DNA of 64,000 nucleotides from an uncultured Algibacter sp. (GCF_947495925.1 NZ_CANMAU010000004.1:186001-250000), one strand, 5' to 3'. Counted from the stretch's first letter, positions 8,589-19,184 are shown. The notes: generated by a model from the sequence alone, not told the origin. Made by a program: numbers and translations.

Positions 8589-11018
8589 ATGATACATAAC
8601 TATTTTAAAATCGCATGGCGAAGTTTTATAAAAGATAAAAGCTTTACCACCATTAATTTATTAGGGCTTGCAACTGGTTTTGCTATTGCTTTATTAATTA
8701 TTCAATATGTGAGGTTTGAATTGAGTTACGAAAACACTCATGAAAAGGCCAATAGAATTGTAAGGTTGACTTATGATATTATGGATGGTGAGACAGTGAG
8801 TTCGCAAGATTGCGAAACTAACCCGCCTTTAGGGGCTAAGTTGCAATCTGAAATGGCGGAGGTTGAAGATTTTACAAGAGTTTATCATATAGGAGAACCT
8901 ACCATAACCATAGAAGTTGATAACAAACAATTTATAGTAGAAAAGGTGTATGCCATAGACCCATCTTTCTTTAACCTGTTTTCATACCCTTTAATACATG
9001 GAGAAAAGGAAGGTCTTCTTACACAACCCAATCAAACCGTTGTAACAGAGTCTATCGCTCTAAAATATTTTAATCGTACAAATGTAGTTGGAGAAACAAT
9101 AGCTTTACCAGCAGCAGGAATGGAGTTATTATTGAATATCGTAGGGGTGATACCAGATAGTCCCTCTAATACCCATTTAAAGTTTGATATGTTAATGTCT
9201 TATACAACGATGCTTAAAGACCCTATTATGCAAGCATTATATGGGGAAACCGAGGATAATTGGAGTGGAAATAACACGTATACATATGCCTTACTTAACA
9301 AAAATGTTACATACGAAAGTTTTGCTCAGAATTTAATTGGATTTAATAAACAACTACGAAAAGAAGGTAAGTTAGAAACAGACCGCGTTATTAGTCAAAA
9401 AATTGAGGATATTCACTTGTATTCTAATAAACCTTTTGAGCCAGAACCAAATGGAGATGCTGCAACGGTATTTTTCTTGTTGGGTGTTGCTTTTCTTGTC
9501 ATTATTAGTGCCTTTGTAAACTATGTGAATTTGGCAACATCTAAAGCTTTAGATAGAGCAAAGGAAGTAGGGGTTAGAAAAGTAGTAGGCTCAACAAAGA
9601 ATCAGTTAAGGGGGCAGTTTTTAATAGAATCGTTATTAATGAACTTGTTAGCAGCTCTATGTGCATTGGTTATTATTTTCTTTGTTAAGATATACTTTAT
9701 TGAAATAGCTGGATTGCCTTCAAGTTTTAGTGTTTTCTCAGACGTGTTTTTCTGGGGAATCGTTGGAGTATTTTTATTATTGGGAGTATTGTTTTCTGGC
9801 GTGTACCCAGCTTTAGTATTGTCGTCTTTTAAGCCTTCGCTCATATTAAAAGGGAACTTTACCCATTCATTTAAAGGGGTGTTGTTGCGTAAATCATTGG
9901 TTGTGTTTCAATTTAGCGTAACTATTATCTTGTTAATATTGGTGTTTACGATTACTAAACAATTGAGTTTTTTGAGAGACATGGAATTAGGTGTTGAAAC
10001 GGATAATACCATAATTGTTGAAGCTCCTATACAAAGTGGTTCTACAGAAAAATATAGTGTATTTAAACAAAAGCTTCTAAATGATTCGAATATAGAAAAT
10101 GTATCATTATCAGAGGCAGTACCTGGAGAACTGGCTAATGAAATGAGTACTACTACTGGAATTAATCTTTCGAACTCTTCAGAAAAGCGTAACCATAACT
10201 TCTATATCACAATTATTGATGAGAACTTTATTCCAGTAATGAATATGGAGTTATTATCAGGTTCAAATTTTGATGAAACTAGTACACCAGAAAAGAAGGA
10301 GGTTATTGTTAACGAGAGAGCATTGAGCCTTTGGGGGGTTAGCGATTACGAATTAGTTATAGGAGAAAAAATAAAAATGTGGGGATCAGAATGGACTATA
10401 AAAGGTGTGCTTAAAGACTATCATCAAGAATCAGCCAAAGCACCTTATGTGCCAATTATTCATCGATTTGGTAATTCTTTTGATGGGTTAGCAACCATTA
10501 AATTTCACAATGGAAATGCTAAAGAACAGTTAGCACAATTAGAAACAATCTATAAGTCGGTATTTCCAGAGGCACCTTTTTCGTTTTTTTTTATGGATAC
10601 CGAATTTGATAAGCAGTTTAAGGCAGACAAACGTTTTCAGGAAGTATTTAATGTACTTACAGGATTTGCAATATTAATTGCATGTTTGGGATTATTTGGT
10701 TTAGCGTCTTTTACTGTTTTGAAACGGAAAAAAGAAATAGGAATTAGAAAAGTTATTGGCGCAAGTGTATCTACAATACTAATACTGTTATCAAAAAACT
10801 TTGTGAAAACGGTGTTGATCTCAATGCTTTTGGGAGCACCTATTGCCTATCTTTTGGCTAATTATTGGCTTGAAAATTTTGAAACCAGAATACATTTAAA
10901 TATATGGTTGTTTACAATTCCAATATTACTGGTCTTGGTGCTTGTTATTTTTTCAATTAGTGTGAAAACTATTAATGCTGCTTTAACAAATCCTGTGCAA
11001 TCGCTTAGGCAAGAATAA
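8589..11018 (+). CDS. FtsX/MacB-type ABC permease 2
   Basis: An 809-residue permease with the same two-domain plan: N-terminal helix, periplasmic domain, FtsX core with KEVGVRKVVG (about 300-430), second periplasmic domain and second core with KEIGIRKVIG near the C-terminus. Compared with permease 1, the helix after the first membrane segment reads QYVRFELSYEN instead of LWIKDELSYND, and the periplasmic domains differ widely. It starts 47 nt after permease 1 and ends only 8 nt before permease 3. The membrane cores are conserved while the periplasmic parts vary, as expected if different permeases recognise different partners or signals. Confidence 0.92.
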   Translation: MIHNYFKIAWRSFIKDKSFTTINLLGLATGFAIALLIIQYVRFELSYENTHEKANRIVRLTYDIMDGETVSSQDCETNPPLGAKLQSEMAEVEDFTRVYHIGEPTITIEVDNKQFIVEKVYAIDPSFFNLFSYPLIHGEKEGLLTQPNQTVVTESIALKYFNRTNVVGETIALPAAGMELLLNIVGVIPDSPSNTHLKFDMLMSYTTMLKDPIMQALYGETEDNWSGNNTYTYALLNKNVTYESFAQNLIGFNKQLRKEGKLETDRVISQKIEDIHLYSNKPFEPEPNGDAATVFFLLGVAFLVIISAFVNYVNLATSKALDRAKEVGVRKVVGSTKNQLRGQFLIESLLMNLLAALCALVIIFFVKIYFIEIAGLPSSFSVFSDVFFWGIVGVFLLLGVLFSGVYPALVLSSFKPSLILKGNFTHSFKGVLLRKSLVVFQFSVTIILLILVFTITKQLSFLRDMELGVETDNTIIVEAPIQSGSTEKYSVFKQKLLNDSNIENVSLSEAVPGELANEMSTTTGINLSNSSEKRNHNFYITIIDENFIPVMNMELLSGSNFDETSTPEKKEVIVNERALSLWGVSDYELVIGEKIKMWGSEWTIKGVLKDYHQESAKAPYVPIIHRFGNSFDGLATIKFHNGNAKEQLAQLETIYKSVFPEAPFSFFFMDTEFDKQFKADKRFQEVFNVLTGFAILIACLGLFGLASFTVLKRKKEIGIRKVIGASVSTILILLSKNFVKTVLISMLLGAPIAYLLANYWLENFETRIHLNIWLFTIPILLVLVLVIFSISVKTINAALTNPVQSLRQE

Positions 11019-11026
11019 ATATAGAT

Positions 11027-13459
11027 ATGATAGTAAATTATTTTAAAATAGCGTGGCGAAACCTTAAAAGGCAACCCTTTTTTACGTTTTTAAACATATT
11101 TGGCTTAACCATTGGTATGGCAGGAAGCTTGTTAATTGCCTTATACATCTATGATGAACTGAACTTTGACAACATGTTCCCAGATGCAGAACGCATACAT
11201 CGTATTAATGTAGATATCAAGTTTGGTGGAGATGTAAGTAACTTGGCTGAGGTTTCAAGTCCAGTAGCTGAGGTTTTACAAAGTGATGTGCCTCAAATTG
11301 AATTAGTGACACGTTTTCGTAATAGTGGTAACATGTTGATAAAGAAAAGTGCAACCGATATAAATGTAAAGGAAACACAAGTGAGTTATGTTGATCCTAG
11401 CTTTTTTGAAATGTTTGGAGTAGATATATTATTTGGAGATAGCACATCTGCTTTAAATGAACCAAATACATTAGTATTAACTAAAACGGCTGCAGAGAAA
11501 CACTTTAAAATTGGAGAAGCTGTTGGACAAAGTCTCATTTTAAATAATGGTGATACCTATGTGGTAACAGGCGTTATTGAAGATCTACCCAAGAATTCAC
11601 TTTTAAGAAACCATGGTGTGTTTTTAGCTATGACTGGTAACGAAGAAGAAAAAGAAAACAATTGGGGGAGTAACGATTTTCCAACATTTATTAAACTATT
11701 GCCTACAGCAAAAATTGAGGACGTTCAAACGGCCTTAAATGGATTCTTTAAGAAATATTTTATTCCATTTGCACAACCCTATATGCCAGGTATTACAGAA
11801 GAGCAGTTTTTAGCATCTGGTAATTATTACAATTTTAGTACCATTAAGCTACAGGATATTCATTTACATTCTAATAGATTCCCAGAAATGAGTTCGAATG
11901 GGAGTATTCAGAATATTTATATTTTATCGTTTATAGGACTCTTTTTAATTGTTTTAGCAAGTGTTAATTTTATGAATTTGTCTACAGCACATTCTCTTAA
12001 ACGTGCCAAAGAAGTGGGTATACGAAAAACATTGGGGTCTGGTAAAACGGCGTTAATAAAACAGTTTTTAGCAGAATCTGGTTTAATAACGTTTATTGCA
12101 CTTCTGTTGGCTATTGGAGTTGCAGCTCTAGTACTTCCTTTTTTTAACACGCTAGCAGATAAGACCATGGAAATTCCTTTTAGTACGCCATCTTTCTGGT
12201 TAGTGATAATTATAGGCACCCTAATTCTTGGTCTTTTTTCAGGCATGTATCCAGCTTTTTTTATGTCTCGATTTATCCCTGTAGATGTGCTTAAAGGACA
12301 TGCTAATGGTAGTCGTAAAGGTGGGGGGATCAGAAGTACGTTAGTCGTATTTCAATTTGCCATTTCTGTTTTTTTAATCATTAGTACTTTGGTTGTTTTT
12401 CAGCAGTTACAATACATTCAAAATAAAGATGTGGGGTATGCCAAAGATCAGGTTTTAGTCATACAAGATGTTGGTGTTTTAGGCAACCAACAACAAAGTT
12501 TCAAACAACAAGTGAAACAATTAGCACATGTAAAACAGGCAAGTTTGAGTAGTTATTTACCTATCCCCTCTTATAGAAGAGATCGAGGTTTTTATGAAGA
12601 AGGGGCTATAAGCCAAGAGAATGCATTACAAATGCAGAGCTGGGATGTAGATATGGATTATTTGTCAACACTAGATTTAGAGTTGGTTGCTGGTAGAGAT
12701 TTTAATCAAACGTTTGGCAGTGATTCACTTAGCATTATAATAAATGAAGCAACTGTAAAAGTATTAGGTATAACGCCAGAGGAAGTTTTAAACAAACGAT
12801 TTACTTATGAATTAGGAGTGGAAAACCCCAGATTCTATAAAGTTATTGGAGTTGTTAAAGATTTTCATTTTGAAACCTTACGAAATGATATTGCAGCATT
12901 AAGCATGCATATTGGAGGGTATGCCAACGATTTGGCTGTAAAAATTAATGCAAAGGACTATGCTGCAACCGTAGCCAACATTGATAACATATGGCAGAAA
13001 ATGGCATCAGGGCAATTGTTTAATCATTATTTCATGGAAGATTCTTTTAATAACACCTATAATGCTGAACAGCGTTTAGGACGCATTTTCATAACCTTTA
13101 CCATTCTTTCAATAGTAATAGCATGCTTAGGTTTATTTGGATTGGCCGCCTTTAGTGCTGAAAAACGCGCTAAAGAAATTGGAGTGCGTAAAGTATTGGG
13201 GGCAAGTGTCGGCCAGATTACCTATAAATTATCAGTCGATTTTTTAAGGTTAGTAGGTATAGCTATTTTAATAGCATTACCCCTTGCTTGGTATGCCATG
13301 AATAAATGGTTGGAAGATTTTGAATACAGTATAAGTATTGGATGGAGTGTATTTGCATTGGCTGTAGTTTTAGCATTATTGGTTTCAATCTTAACAATAA
13401 GCTTCCAAAGTATAAAAGCTGCTATTGTTAATCCTATTAAAAGTTTAAGAGCCGAATAA
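11027..13459 (+). CDS. FtsX/MacB-type ABC permease 3
   Basis: An 810-residue member of the same family. The N-terminus (KIAWRNLKRQPFFTFLNIFG) is typical of MacB-like permeases. FtsX cores lie at about 300-430 (KEVGIRKTLG) and about 680-810 (KEIGVRKVLG), each preceded by a large periplasmic domain. Gaps of 8 and 9 nt to its neighbours indicate one transcript and probable translational coupling. No ATPase motif is present in the chain. Nothing in the sequence reveals the substrate. Confidence 0.92.
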   Translation: MIVNYFKIAWRNLKRQPFFTFLNIFGLTIGMAGSLLIALYIYDELNFDNMFPDAERIHRINVDIKFGGDVSNLAEVSSPVAEVLQSDVPQIELVTRFRNSGNMLIKKSATDINVKETQVSYVDPSFFEMFGVDILFGDSTSALNEPNTLVLTKTAAEKHFKIGEAVGQSLILNNGDTYVVTGVIEDLPKNSLLRNHGVFLAMTGNEEEKENNWGSNDFPTFIKLLPTAKIEDVQTALNGFFKKYFIPFAQPYMPGITEEQFLASGNYYNFSTIKLQDIHLHSNRFPEMSSNGSIQNIYILSFIGLFLIVLASVNFMNLSTAHSLKRAKEVGIRKTLGSGKTALIKQFLAESGLITFIALLLAIGVAALVLPFFNTLADKTMEIPFSTPSFWLVIIIGTLILGLFSGMYPAFFMSRFIPVDVLKGHANGSRKGGGIRSTLVVFQFAISVFLIISTLVVFQQLQYIQNKDVGYAKDQVLVIQDVGVLGNQQQSFKQQVKQLAHVKQASLSSYLPIPSYRRDRGFYEEGAISQENALQMQSWDVDMDYLSTLDLELVAGRDFNQTFGSDSLSIIINEATVKVLGITPEEVLNKRFTYELGVENPRFYKVIGVVKDFHFETLRNDIAALSMHIGGYANDLAVKINAKDYAATVANIDNIWQKMASGQLFNHYFMEDSFNNTYNAEQRLGRIFITFTILSIVIACLGLFGLAAFSAEKRAKEIGVRKVLGASVGQITYKLSVDFLRLVGIAILIALPLAWYAMNKWLEDFEYSISIGWSVFALAVVLALLVSILTISFQSIKAAIVNPIKSLRAE

Positions 13460-13468
13460 CCATTTTAT

Positions 13469-15892
13469 ATGAAAAACAATTTTTTTAAACTATATATCAG
13501 GTTTTTACTTAAAAATAAGCTATTTACATTTATCAATGTTTTTGGTTTGGCAATAGGGGTTGTAACATGTGTAATACTCTTAAAGTATGTTGATTATCAA
13601 ACAAGCTATGACAGTTTTTATCCTGATTATAACCAAGTATATAGAATTAACACAGATGTTTTTAAAAATAATCAAATAGTAGACAAAACAGCTAAGTCTT
13701 TTAGTGCTTTGGCACCAACACTAGAAGCAGAATTAGTAGAAGTAGAAGCTACAACTCGATTTGAACATGAGAAATGCTTAATGGATTATCGAGAAAAGGA
13801 TTTTAAAATTAATGATAGAGATGTTTTATGGGTAGATAATACTTTTTTTGATGTCTTTAAATTTAAAATTTTAAAAGGTGATAAAACAACCCCTTTAACT
13901 CGACCATTTACAACAGCTATATCTTCATCTACAGCAAAACTTTATTTTAAAAATGAAGATCCAATTGGTAAAATCGTTAATCTTAACGGTACTGATTATC
14001 CTATGGAAGTTACAGCTGTTTTTGAAGATGTTCCTAAAAATTCACATATTAAATGTGATTTTTTGACATCAATAGCCACGGGCTACAGTAAAGGGTGGGA
14101 TTCACCAAATGGAAACTGGAAATGGACTGGCAAGTATACATACGTTAAGTTGAAAAAAGGGATTACTGTTGAGGATTTCCAAAGTAAACTTGAAATACTG
14201 TTAAACAAATACTATGATTCAAAAACCCCTGAAATCAGAGTTTCGTTGAATCTAATACCAGTTAAAGACATTCATTTAAAAGCACATTTTAAGGATGAAA
14301 TAACACCTTCATCGGGAGTCAGTATAACACGTATTAATTTTCTTTTCATTATTGCTATAATTATAATAGTTGTTGCTTGGGTGAATTTTATAAACCTAAC
14401 AATTAGTAAATCAATGACCCGGACTTTAGAGATTGGCATAAAAAAAACACTTGGAGCAGTGAAATTCAGTTTGATGGGTGATTTTTTACTAGAATCTGTT
14501 TTTATGAGTGTACTGGCTTTTATAGTAGCTGTTTTTCTAATTACAACGGGGACTTTATTTATTGATCAATTTACAGAATTTGATTTTATACGTGATATAT
14601 GGACAAACGTTTCTTTTTGGGTGCAAATTTTATTGTTTATGCTTTTAGGAGCTATAATAGCAGGACTGTATCCAGCAATTAGTTTATCTAAGTTATTGCC
14701 ATCTAAAACACTAAAGGGTATTTTACCACATCAAAATATGTTGTTGAAAAGGGGGTTGGTTACATTCCAATTTATTGTCGCTATTGGGCTTATTTTTGGA
14801 ACACTTACAATTTATGACCAATTAACTTTTATGAAAACAAAAGAACTAGGATTCAATGCTACAAATAAGTTGATTATTAGAGCACCAAAGTCTATGAATT
14901 CTCATAAGTTGGCTTTTTCTAATATGCATTCGTTTAAGAATACTGTTTCAGAATTATCTGGAGTTAATAATATTTCTGCTTCTAGAAGTATTCCCGGACA
15001 ACAAGTCTTATATACAAGCCCATATTTTAAACAAAAGAGTAAAGATAAAATATCGGAAAGTAATTATCAAATAGCAATTATTGACCATGATTTTTTCGAT
15101 ACTTATAATATTCCTTTAATTGCTGGTAGAAATTTTACATCAAATTATAAGAATCATATATCTGATATTATTCTTAATGAAAAATCCGTAGAGCTTTTAG
15201 GGTTTGAGTCTCCTGAAGAAGCCTTAAATCAGCAGGTAATTGGTCCGGAAAATAAGGAGTTTACTGTAATTGGTGTTAATAAGAATTATCATCAACATGG
15301 TTTAAAATCAGATTTACAACCTACAATTTATAAATATGTTTTAAAGTACAATTATATTCATGGGCATTATTCCATAGCTGCTAATAAAGAACCTTTAGAA
15401 AGTTTAGTTCCTAAGGTGAAAGCTATTTGGAGTGAAATCTATCCTGAAGATACATTTGAATATTTTTTTATGGACGAATATTTTAATAAACAGTATGAGC
15501 AGGAAGATAGTTTTATGCAGATTTTCTTAATAGCATCTATGATTTCTATTCTAATTTGTTGCCTTGGTCTTTATGGTTTATCTGCTTACACAGCTTTACA
15601 ACGAAAAAAAGAAACAGCTATTAGAAAAATAATTGGGGCTTCTGTAAAAGATATCTTTATCTTGTTTTTCAAAGAATATGTTTATCTAGTCATATTTTCT
15701 TTATTGATAGCATTACCCATAAGTTACTATATGTTAGAATCATGGTTGTCAAACTATGTTTATAGAGTAAGTATTAGTCTACTATTGGTGGTTTTATCTG
15801 TTCTAATACTGTTTGCTGTGGTATTAATAGCAGTATTGAGACATACTATTAGTTTAATAAAAATTAACCCTTCTGATAATATAAAGGTGTAA
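13469..15892 (+). CDS. FtsX/MacB-type ABC permease 4 (divergent)
   Basis: An 807-residue permease that keeps the double FtsX plan but is the most diverged of the five. The usual E-V/I-G-V/I-R-K motif before each core is altered to LEIGIKKTLG in the first and KETAIRKIIG in the second, and the C-terminus reads TISLIKINPSDNIKV instead of the usual NPVKSLRTE-like ending. These motifs lie next to the cytoplasmic helices thought to contact the ATPase, so its coupling may differ. The gene is richer in A+T and in asparagine, lysine and isoleucine codons than its neighbours. It may form a heterodimer with another permease, or be a late arrival in the operon. Confidence 0.9.
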   Translation: MKNNFFKLYIRFLLKNKLFTFINVFGLAIGVVTCVILLKYVDYQTSYDSFYPDYNQVYRINTDVFKNNQIVDKTAKSFSALAPTLEAELVEVEATTRFEHEKCLMDYREKDFKINDRDVLWVDNTFFDVFKFKILKGDKTTPLTRPFTTAISSSTAKLYFKNEDPIGKIVNLNGTDYPMEVTAVFEDVPKNSHIKCDFLTSIATGYSKGWDSPNGNWKWTGKYTYVKLKKGITVEDFQSKLEILLNKYYDSKTPEIRVSLNLIPVKDIHLKAHFKDEITPSSGVSITRINFLFIIAIIIIVVAWVNFINLTISKSMTRTLEIGIKKTLGAVKFSLMGDFLLESVFMSVLAFIVAVFLITTGTLFIDQFTEFDFIRDIWTNVSFWVQILLFMLLGAIIAGLYPAISLSKLLPSKTLKGILPHQNMLLKRGLVTFQFIVAIGLIFGTLTIYDQLTFMKTKELGFNATNKLIIRAPKSMNSHKLAFSNMHSFKNTVSELSGVNNISASRSIPGQQVLYTSPYFKQKSKDKISESNYQIAIIDHDFFDTYNIPLIAGRNFTSNYKNHISDIILNEKSVELLGFESPEEALNQQVIGPENKEFTVIGVNKNYHQHGLKSDLQPTIYKYVLKYNYIHGHYSIAANKEPLESLVPKVKAIWSEIYPEDTFEYFFMDEYFNKQYEQEDSFMQIFLIASMISILICCLGLYGLSAYTALQRKKETAIRKIIGASVKDIFILFFKEYVYLVIFSLLIALPISYYMLESWLSNYVYRVSISLLLVVLSVLILFAVVLIAVLRHTISLIKINPSDNIKV

Positions 15893-15950
15893 TAGATTTA
15901 TAAATAAAAAAGTTATGAGATTAAAAAAATCATCTAAATGGAGAACAAAA

Positions 15951-16778
15951 ATGAGTAAGCTGTATAAAAAAATATTTTTTTATACAGCTTTTATTGCATT
16001 ATGTACATCTAATGTAACGCTAGCACAACAAAATAAATATGTAATTCAAGATTCCATTTTTTCTAAAACATTAAACGAGTACAGGAATTATAGGGTGATC
16101 TTACCAGCAGATTATTATCCGAAATCAGACAAAAATTTCGATGTTATTTATGTACTGGATGGCGAAACGGTTGTAAACGTGGTATCTCCAACTCACAAAA
16201 TAGCTTCAGATTGGGCGGTTATTCCTAGGTGTATTATTGTTGGTATTGATAACAAGTTCATCGATGGCGTAGTGATGCGAGATAGAGACTTATTGCCAAC
16301 ATATTATGATAAACGGGCACCTTTATCTGGAAAGGCAGATAATTACATCAAGTTTATTAAAGAAGAGTTAATGCCTTATATCGATAAAACATATGCTACA
16401 TCAAAATTTAATACTCTTTTTGGGCATTCTCACGGTGGTACATTTGCCATATATAGTATGGCGAAAGAACCTAATTTATTTAATGCCTATATAACAGCAG
16501 ACCCATCGCTATGGTGGGATAGTGGCTATGTTACTAAGCTAGCTAAAGAGACATTATCTGCTTCACCAGACTTAAATGCAAAATTGTTTATAACTGGCAG
16601 AAAAGGAAAGTCTTATAAAGGAATGGGAATTAACGCTATGGATATTGTTTTAGAAGAAAATGCACCTAAAACGTTAGTATGGAAAAGTATAGCCTATGAT
16701 AATGAAACGCATATTACCATCTTATTAAAAACAGTTTATGATGGTTTGAAGTTCGTTTATCAAGATTATAAAAAATAA
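15951..16778 (+). CDS. exported alpha/beta-hydrolase esterase (Fes/IroE-like)
   Basis: A serine esterase of the putative-esterase family, 275 residues from the start chosen here. An in-frame ATG at 15915 would add 12 residues. I prefer 15951 because GGAG lies 7 nt upstream and the product then begins with a clean signal peptide cleaved near TLAQQ. The core shows the strand VIYVLDGE, the nucleophile elbow GHSHGG (Ser about 160), a later GRKGKSYKGMG segment and a C-terminal DNETHITI that supplies the histidine. Relatives hydrolyse siderophore, peptide or acyl esters. It separates permeases 4 and 5, with 3 nt to the latter. I infer action on an ester-containing exported compound. Confidence 0.82.
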   Translation: MSKLYKKIFFYTAFIALCTSNVTLAQQNKYVIQDSIFSKTLNEYRNYRVILPADYYPKSDKNFDVIYVLDGETVVNVVSPTHKIASDWAVIPRCIIVGIDNKFIDGVVMRDRDLLPTYYDKRAPLSGKADNYIKFIKEELMPYIDKTYATSKFNTLFGHSHGGTFAIYSMAKEPNLFNAYITADPSLWWDSGYVTKLAKETLSASPDLNAKLFITGRKGKSYKGMGINAMDIVLEENAPKTLVWKSIAYDNETHITILLKTVYDGLKFVYQDYKK

Positions 16779-16781
16779 TAG

Positions 16782-19172
16782 ATGATAAAAAACTATTTAA
16801 AAATCGCGTGGAGAAACCTTTTAAGAAACAAAGGATATACTCTCATAAATATTGGAGGGCTATGTTTAGGAATGACCATTGTTTTGCTCATTGGTCTTTG
16901 GGTACAAGATGAACTTACTTTTGATAAAAATCACGAAAATTATAAAGATATTTCGCAGGTCTTGGTACGTAAGTCTCGTAACGGTAAAAAAGTAGTTCGT
17001 TATTCTTTACCATATCCTTTGGGGAGTGAATTGAGATTAAAACATGCGGAGGACTTTGAGCATATAGTGATGAGTTCCTTTCATGGTGATAATATTTTGG
17101 CATCAGAAGATAAAGTATTTACCAGGAATGGTGGTTTTATGGAACCTGGAGTGCTTAGTATGCTATCCTTAAATATGATTCACGGGGATTGGGAATGTTT
17201 AAATGATCCCTATGCTGTTGTTCTGTCAGAATCTACTTCAGAATCATTTTTTGGTAAAGCGAACCCATTAGGTAAAACTATTAAAATTGGCAACAAAATA
17301 GATGTTTTAGTCACAGGTGTTTATAAAGATTTACCACATAATTCAACATTTAAGAACCTAGAATTTATTTTGCCATGGGACTTATACGCTATCGCTTTTT
17401 CATGGGTTAAATATGCTAGAGATAATAATGTTTGGGATAATAATTCTTATCAGGTCTTTGTGCAAACGGCAAAAGGTAAAAGTTTGGCGGCTGTGACAAA
17501 TAATATTGAAAAAACCGTATTTAATAATCTTTCAGAAGATGATAGACCAGATAATCCAAAATTATTATTAAACCCCATGGAAGATTGGCATTTGCGCTCA
17601 GGTTGGAGAGATGGTTTTAAATCTGGAGGTTTTATACAGTATGTTTGGTTATTTGGAATCATTGGACTTTTTGTGATGTTGCTAGCTTGCATTAATTTTA
17701 TGAACCTTAGTACAGCACAGTCAGAAAAAAGAGCGAAAGAAGTTGGGATTAGAAAAACGATAGGGTCATCAAAGAAACAGCTGATTAATCAGTTTTTAGT
17801 TGAGTCTTTTCTCATGGTTTCATTAGCATTCTTATTTGCTGTGCTTATTGTGTTTTTAGTAATACCGTCATTCAATTTATTAGCAGATAAAGAGATTGTT
17901 TTTCCTTTTAATAATGGTCAATTTTGGTTCATTAGTTTTCTTTTCATAGTAATCACAAGCCTTTTGGCTGGAAGTTATCCCGCTTTATATTTATCGTCTT
18001 TTCGCCCCGTAAGTGTGCTCAAGGGAGCTTTTAAAACAGGTAAGTCAACAACAACATTTAGAAGAGTGCTTGTTGTTATGCAGTTTACAGTATCTGTTAT
18101 CCTCATTATAGGTACTGTTGTTGTTCACAAGCAAATACATTATGTAAAGAGCAGGCCAATGGGTTATGATATGAACGGTGTTATTATGATTGGGAAAAAT
18201 ACGGAGGATTATGAAGGGAAGTATAATATTATGCGCAGTGAACTTTTAAACAGTGGAGCCGTGGTAGAAATGGCCGAATCTTCAAGCCCCTTAACAGATG
18301 TCTGGAGTACCACTGGAGGGTTTGAGTGGGAAGGTAAGTCTGCAGGTTTTATTACCAATTTAGCGACCATATCTATATCTCATGACTATGGAAAAACGAT
18401 TGGATGGGATTTAGTTGAAGGACGAGATTTTTCCAGAGATTTTGCTACAGATTCTACCGCTTTTGTGCTCAATGAATCTGCAGTAAAATATATGGGCTTG
18501 AAAGATCCGGTTGGGAAAATAATTAGATGGAATAATCAAGAACATGAGGTTATAGGTGTTGTTAAAGATATTTTGGCCACCTCGCCGTTTGAGCCCATTA
18601 TGCAAACCGTTTATTTGATAAAGTATAGCAACACCAACTGGATCGAATTAAAACTCAACCCTAATCAAAGTGTATCTTCAGCTTTATCAACAGTCAAGAA
18701 CGTAATGGCTAAGCATGCTCCCAATGTGCCTTTCGATTATCAGTTTGTTGACGATACTTTTGCGAAGAAGTTTGAAGCTATAGAACGCATAGGTAAATTG
18801 TCTACTATATTTTCTATGCTTGCCATTTTTATTAGTTGTCTCGGGCTTTTTGGTTTGGCTTCGTTTATAGCAGAAAAACGAACCAAAGAAATTGGAATAA
18901 GAAAGGTTATTGGGGCTTCGGTGTTTGATATATGGGAGTTACTTTCAAAAGATTTTATTAAACTGGTTGTTGTTGCCATTATTATAGCAACGCCATTGGC
19001 GTATTATGGGGGTATAAACTGGTTGAATAATTACACCTATCGTACTGATGTATCATGGTGGGTTTTTGTTATTGCGAGTTTAGGAGCTGTTGGAATTACA
19101 TTAATTACTGTAAGTTTTCAAGCTTTAAAAACTGCTTTTACAAACCCCATAAAAAGTTTAAGAACGGAATAA
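16782..19172 (+). CDS. FtsX/MacB-type ABC permease 5
   Basis: A 796-residue permease and the closest paralogue of permease 1. Shared traits include LIGLW near the first helix, HIVMSS in the first periplasmic domain, GRDFSRDFATDSTA-type text in the second (GRGFSREFATDSTA in permease 1), PFDYQFVD, and near-identical second cores (ISCLGLFGLASFIAEKRTKE). It ends the first transcription unit and is followed by 148 nt carrying the second copy of the enhancer-like element. Permeases 1 and 5 thus flank the three more divergent ones, consistent with an ancestral pair separated by insertions, or with duplication of the end genes. Confidence 0.92.
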   Translation: MIKNYLKIAWRNLLRNKGYTLINIGGLCLGMTIVLLIGLWVQDELTFDKNHENYKDISQVLVRKSRNGKKVVRYSLPYPLGSELRLKHAEDFEHIVMSSFHGDNILASEDKVFTRNGGFMEPGVLSMLSLNMIHGDWECLNDPYAVVLSESTSESFFGKANPLGKTIKIGNKIDVLVTGVYKDLPHNSTFKNLEFILPWDLYAIAFSWVKYARDNNVWDNNSYQVFVQTAKGKSLAAVTNNIEKTVFNNLSEDDRPDNPKLLLNPMEDWHLRSGWRDGFKSGGFIQYVWLFGIIGLFVMLLACINFMNLSTAQSEKRAKEVGIRKTIGSSKKQLINQFLVESFLMVSLAFLFAVLIVFLVIPSFNLLADKEIVFPFNNGQFWFISFLFIVITSLLAGSYPALYLSSFRPVSVLKGAFKTGKSTTTFRRVLVVMQFTVSVILIIGTVVVHKQIHYVKSRPMGYDMNGVIMIGKNTEDYEGKYNIMRSELLNSGAVVEMAESSSPLTDVWSTTGGFEWEGKSAGFITNLATISISHDYGKTIGWDLVEGRDFSRDFATDSTAFVLNESAVKYMGLKDPVGKIIRWNNQEHEVIGVVKDILATSPFEPIMQTVYLIKYSNTNWIELKLNPNQSVSSALSTVKNVMAKHAPNVPFDYQFVDDTFAKKFEAIERIGKLSTIFSMLAIFISCLGLFGLASFIAEKRTKEIGIRKVIGASVFDIWELLSKDFIKLVVVAIIIATPLAYYGGINWLNNYTYRTDVSWWVFVIASLGAVGITLITVSFQALKTAFTNPIKSLRTE

Positions 19173-19184
19173 ACTCTGGAATAT

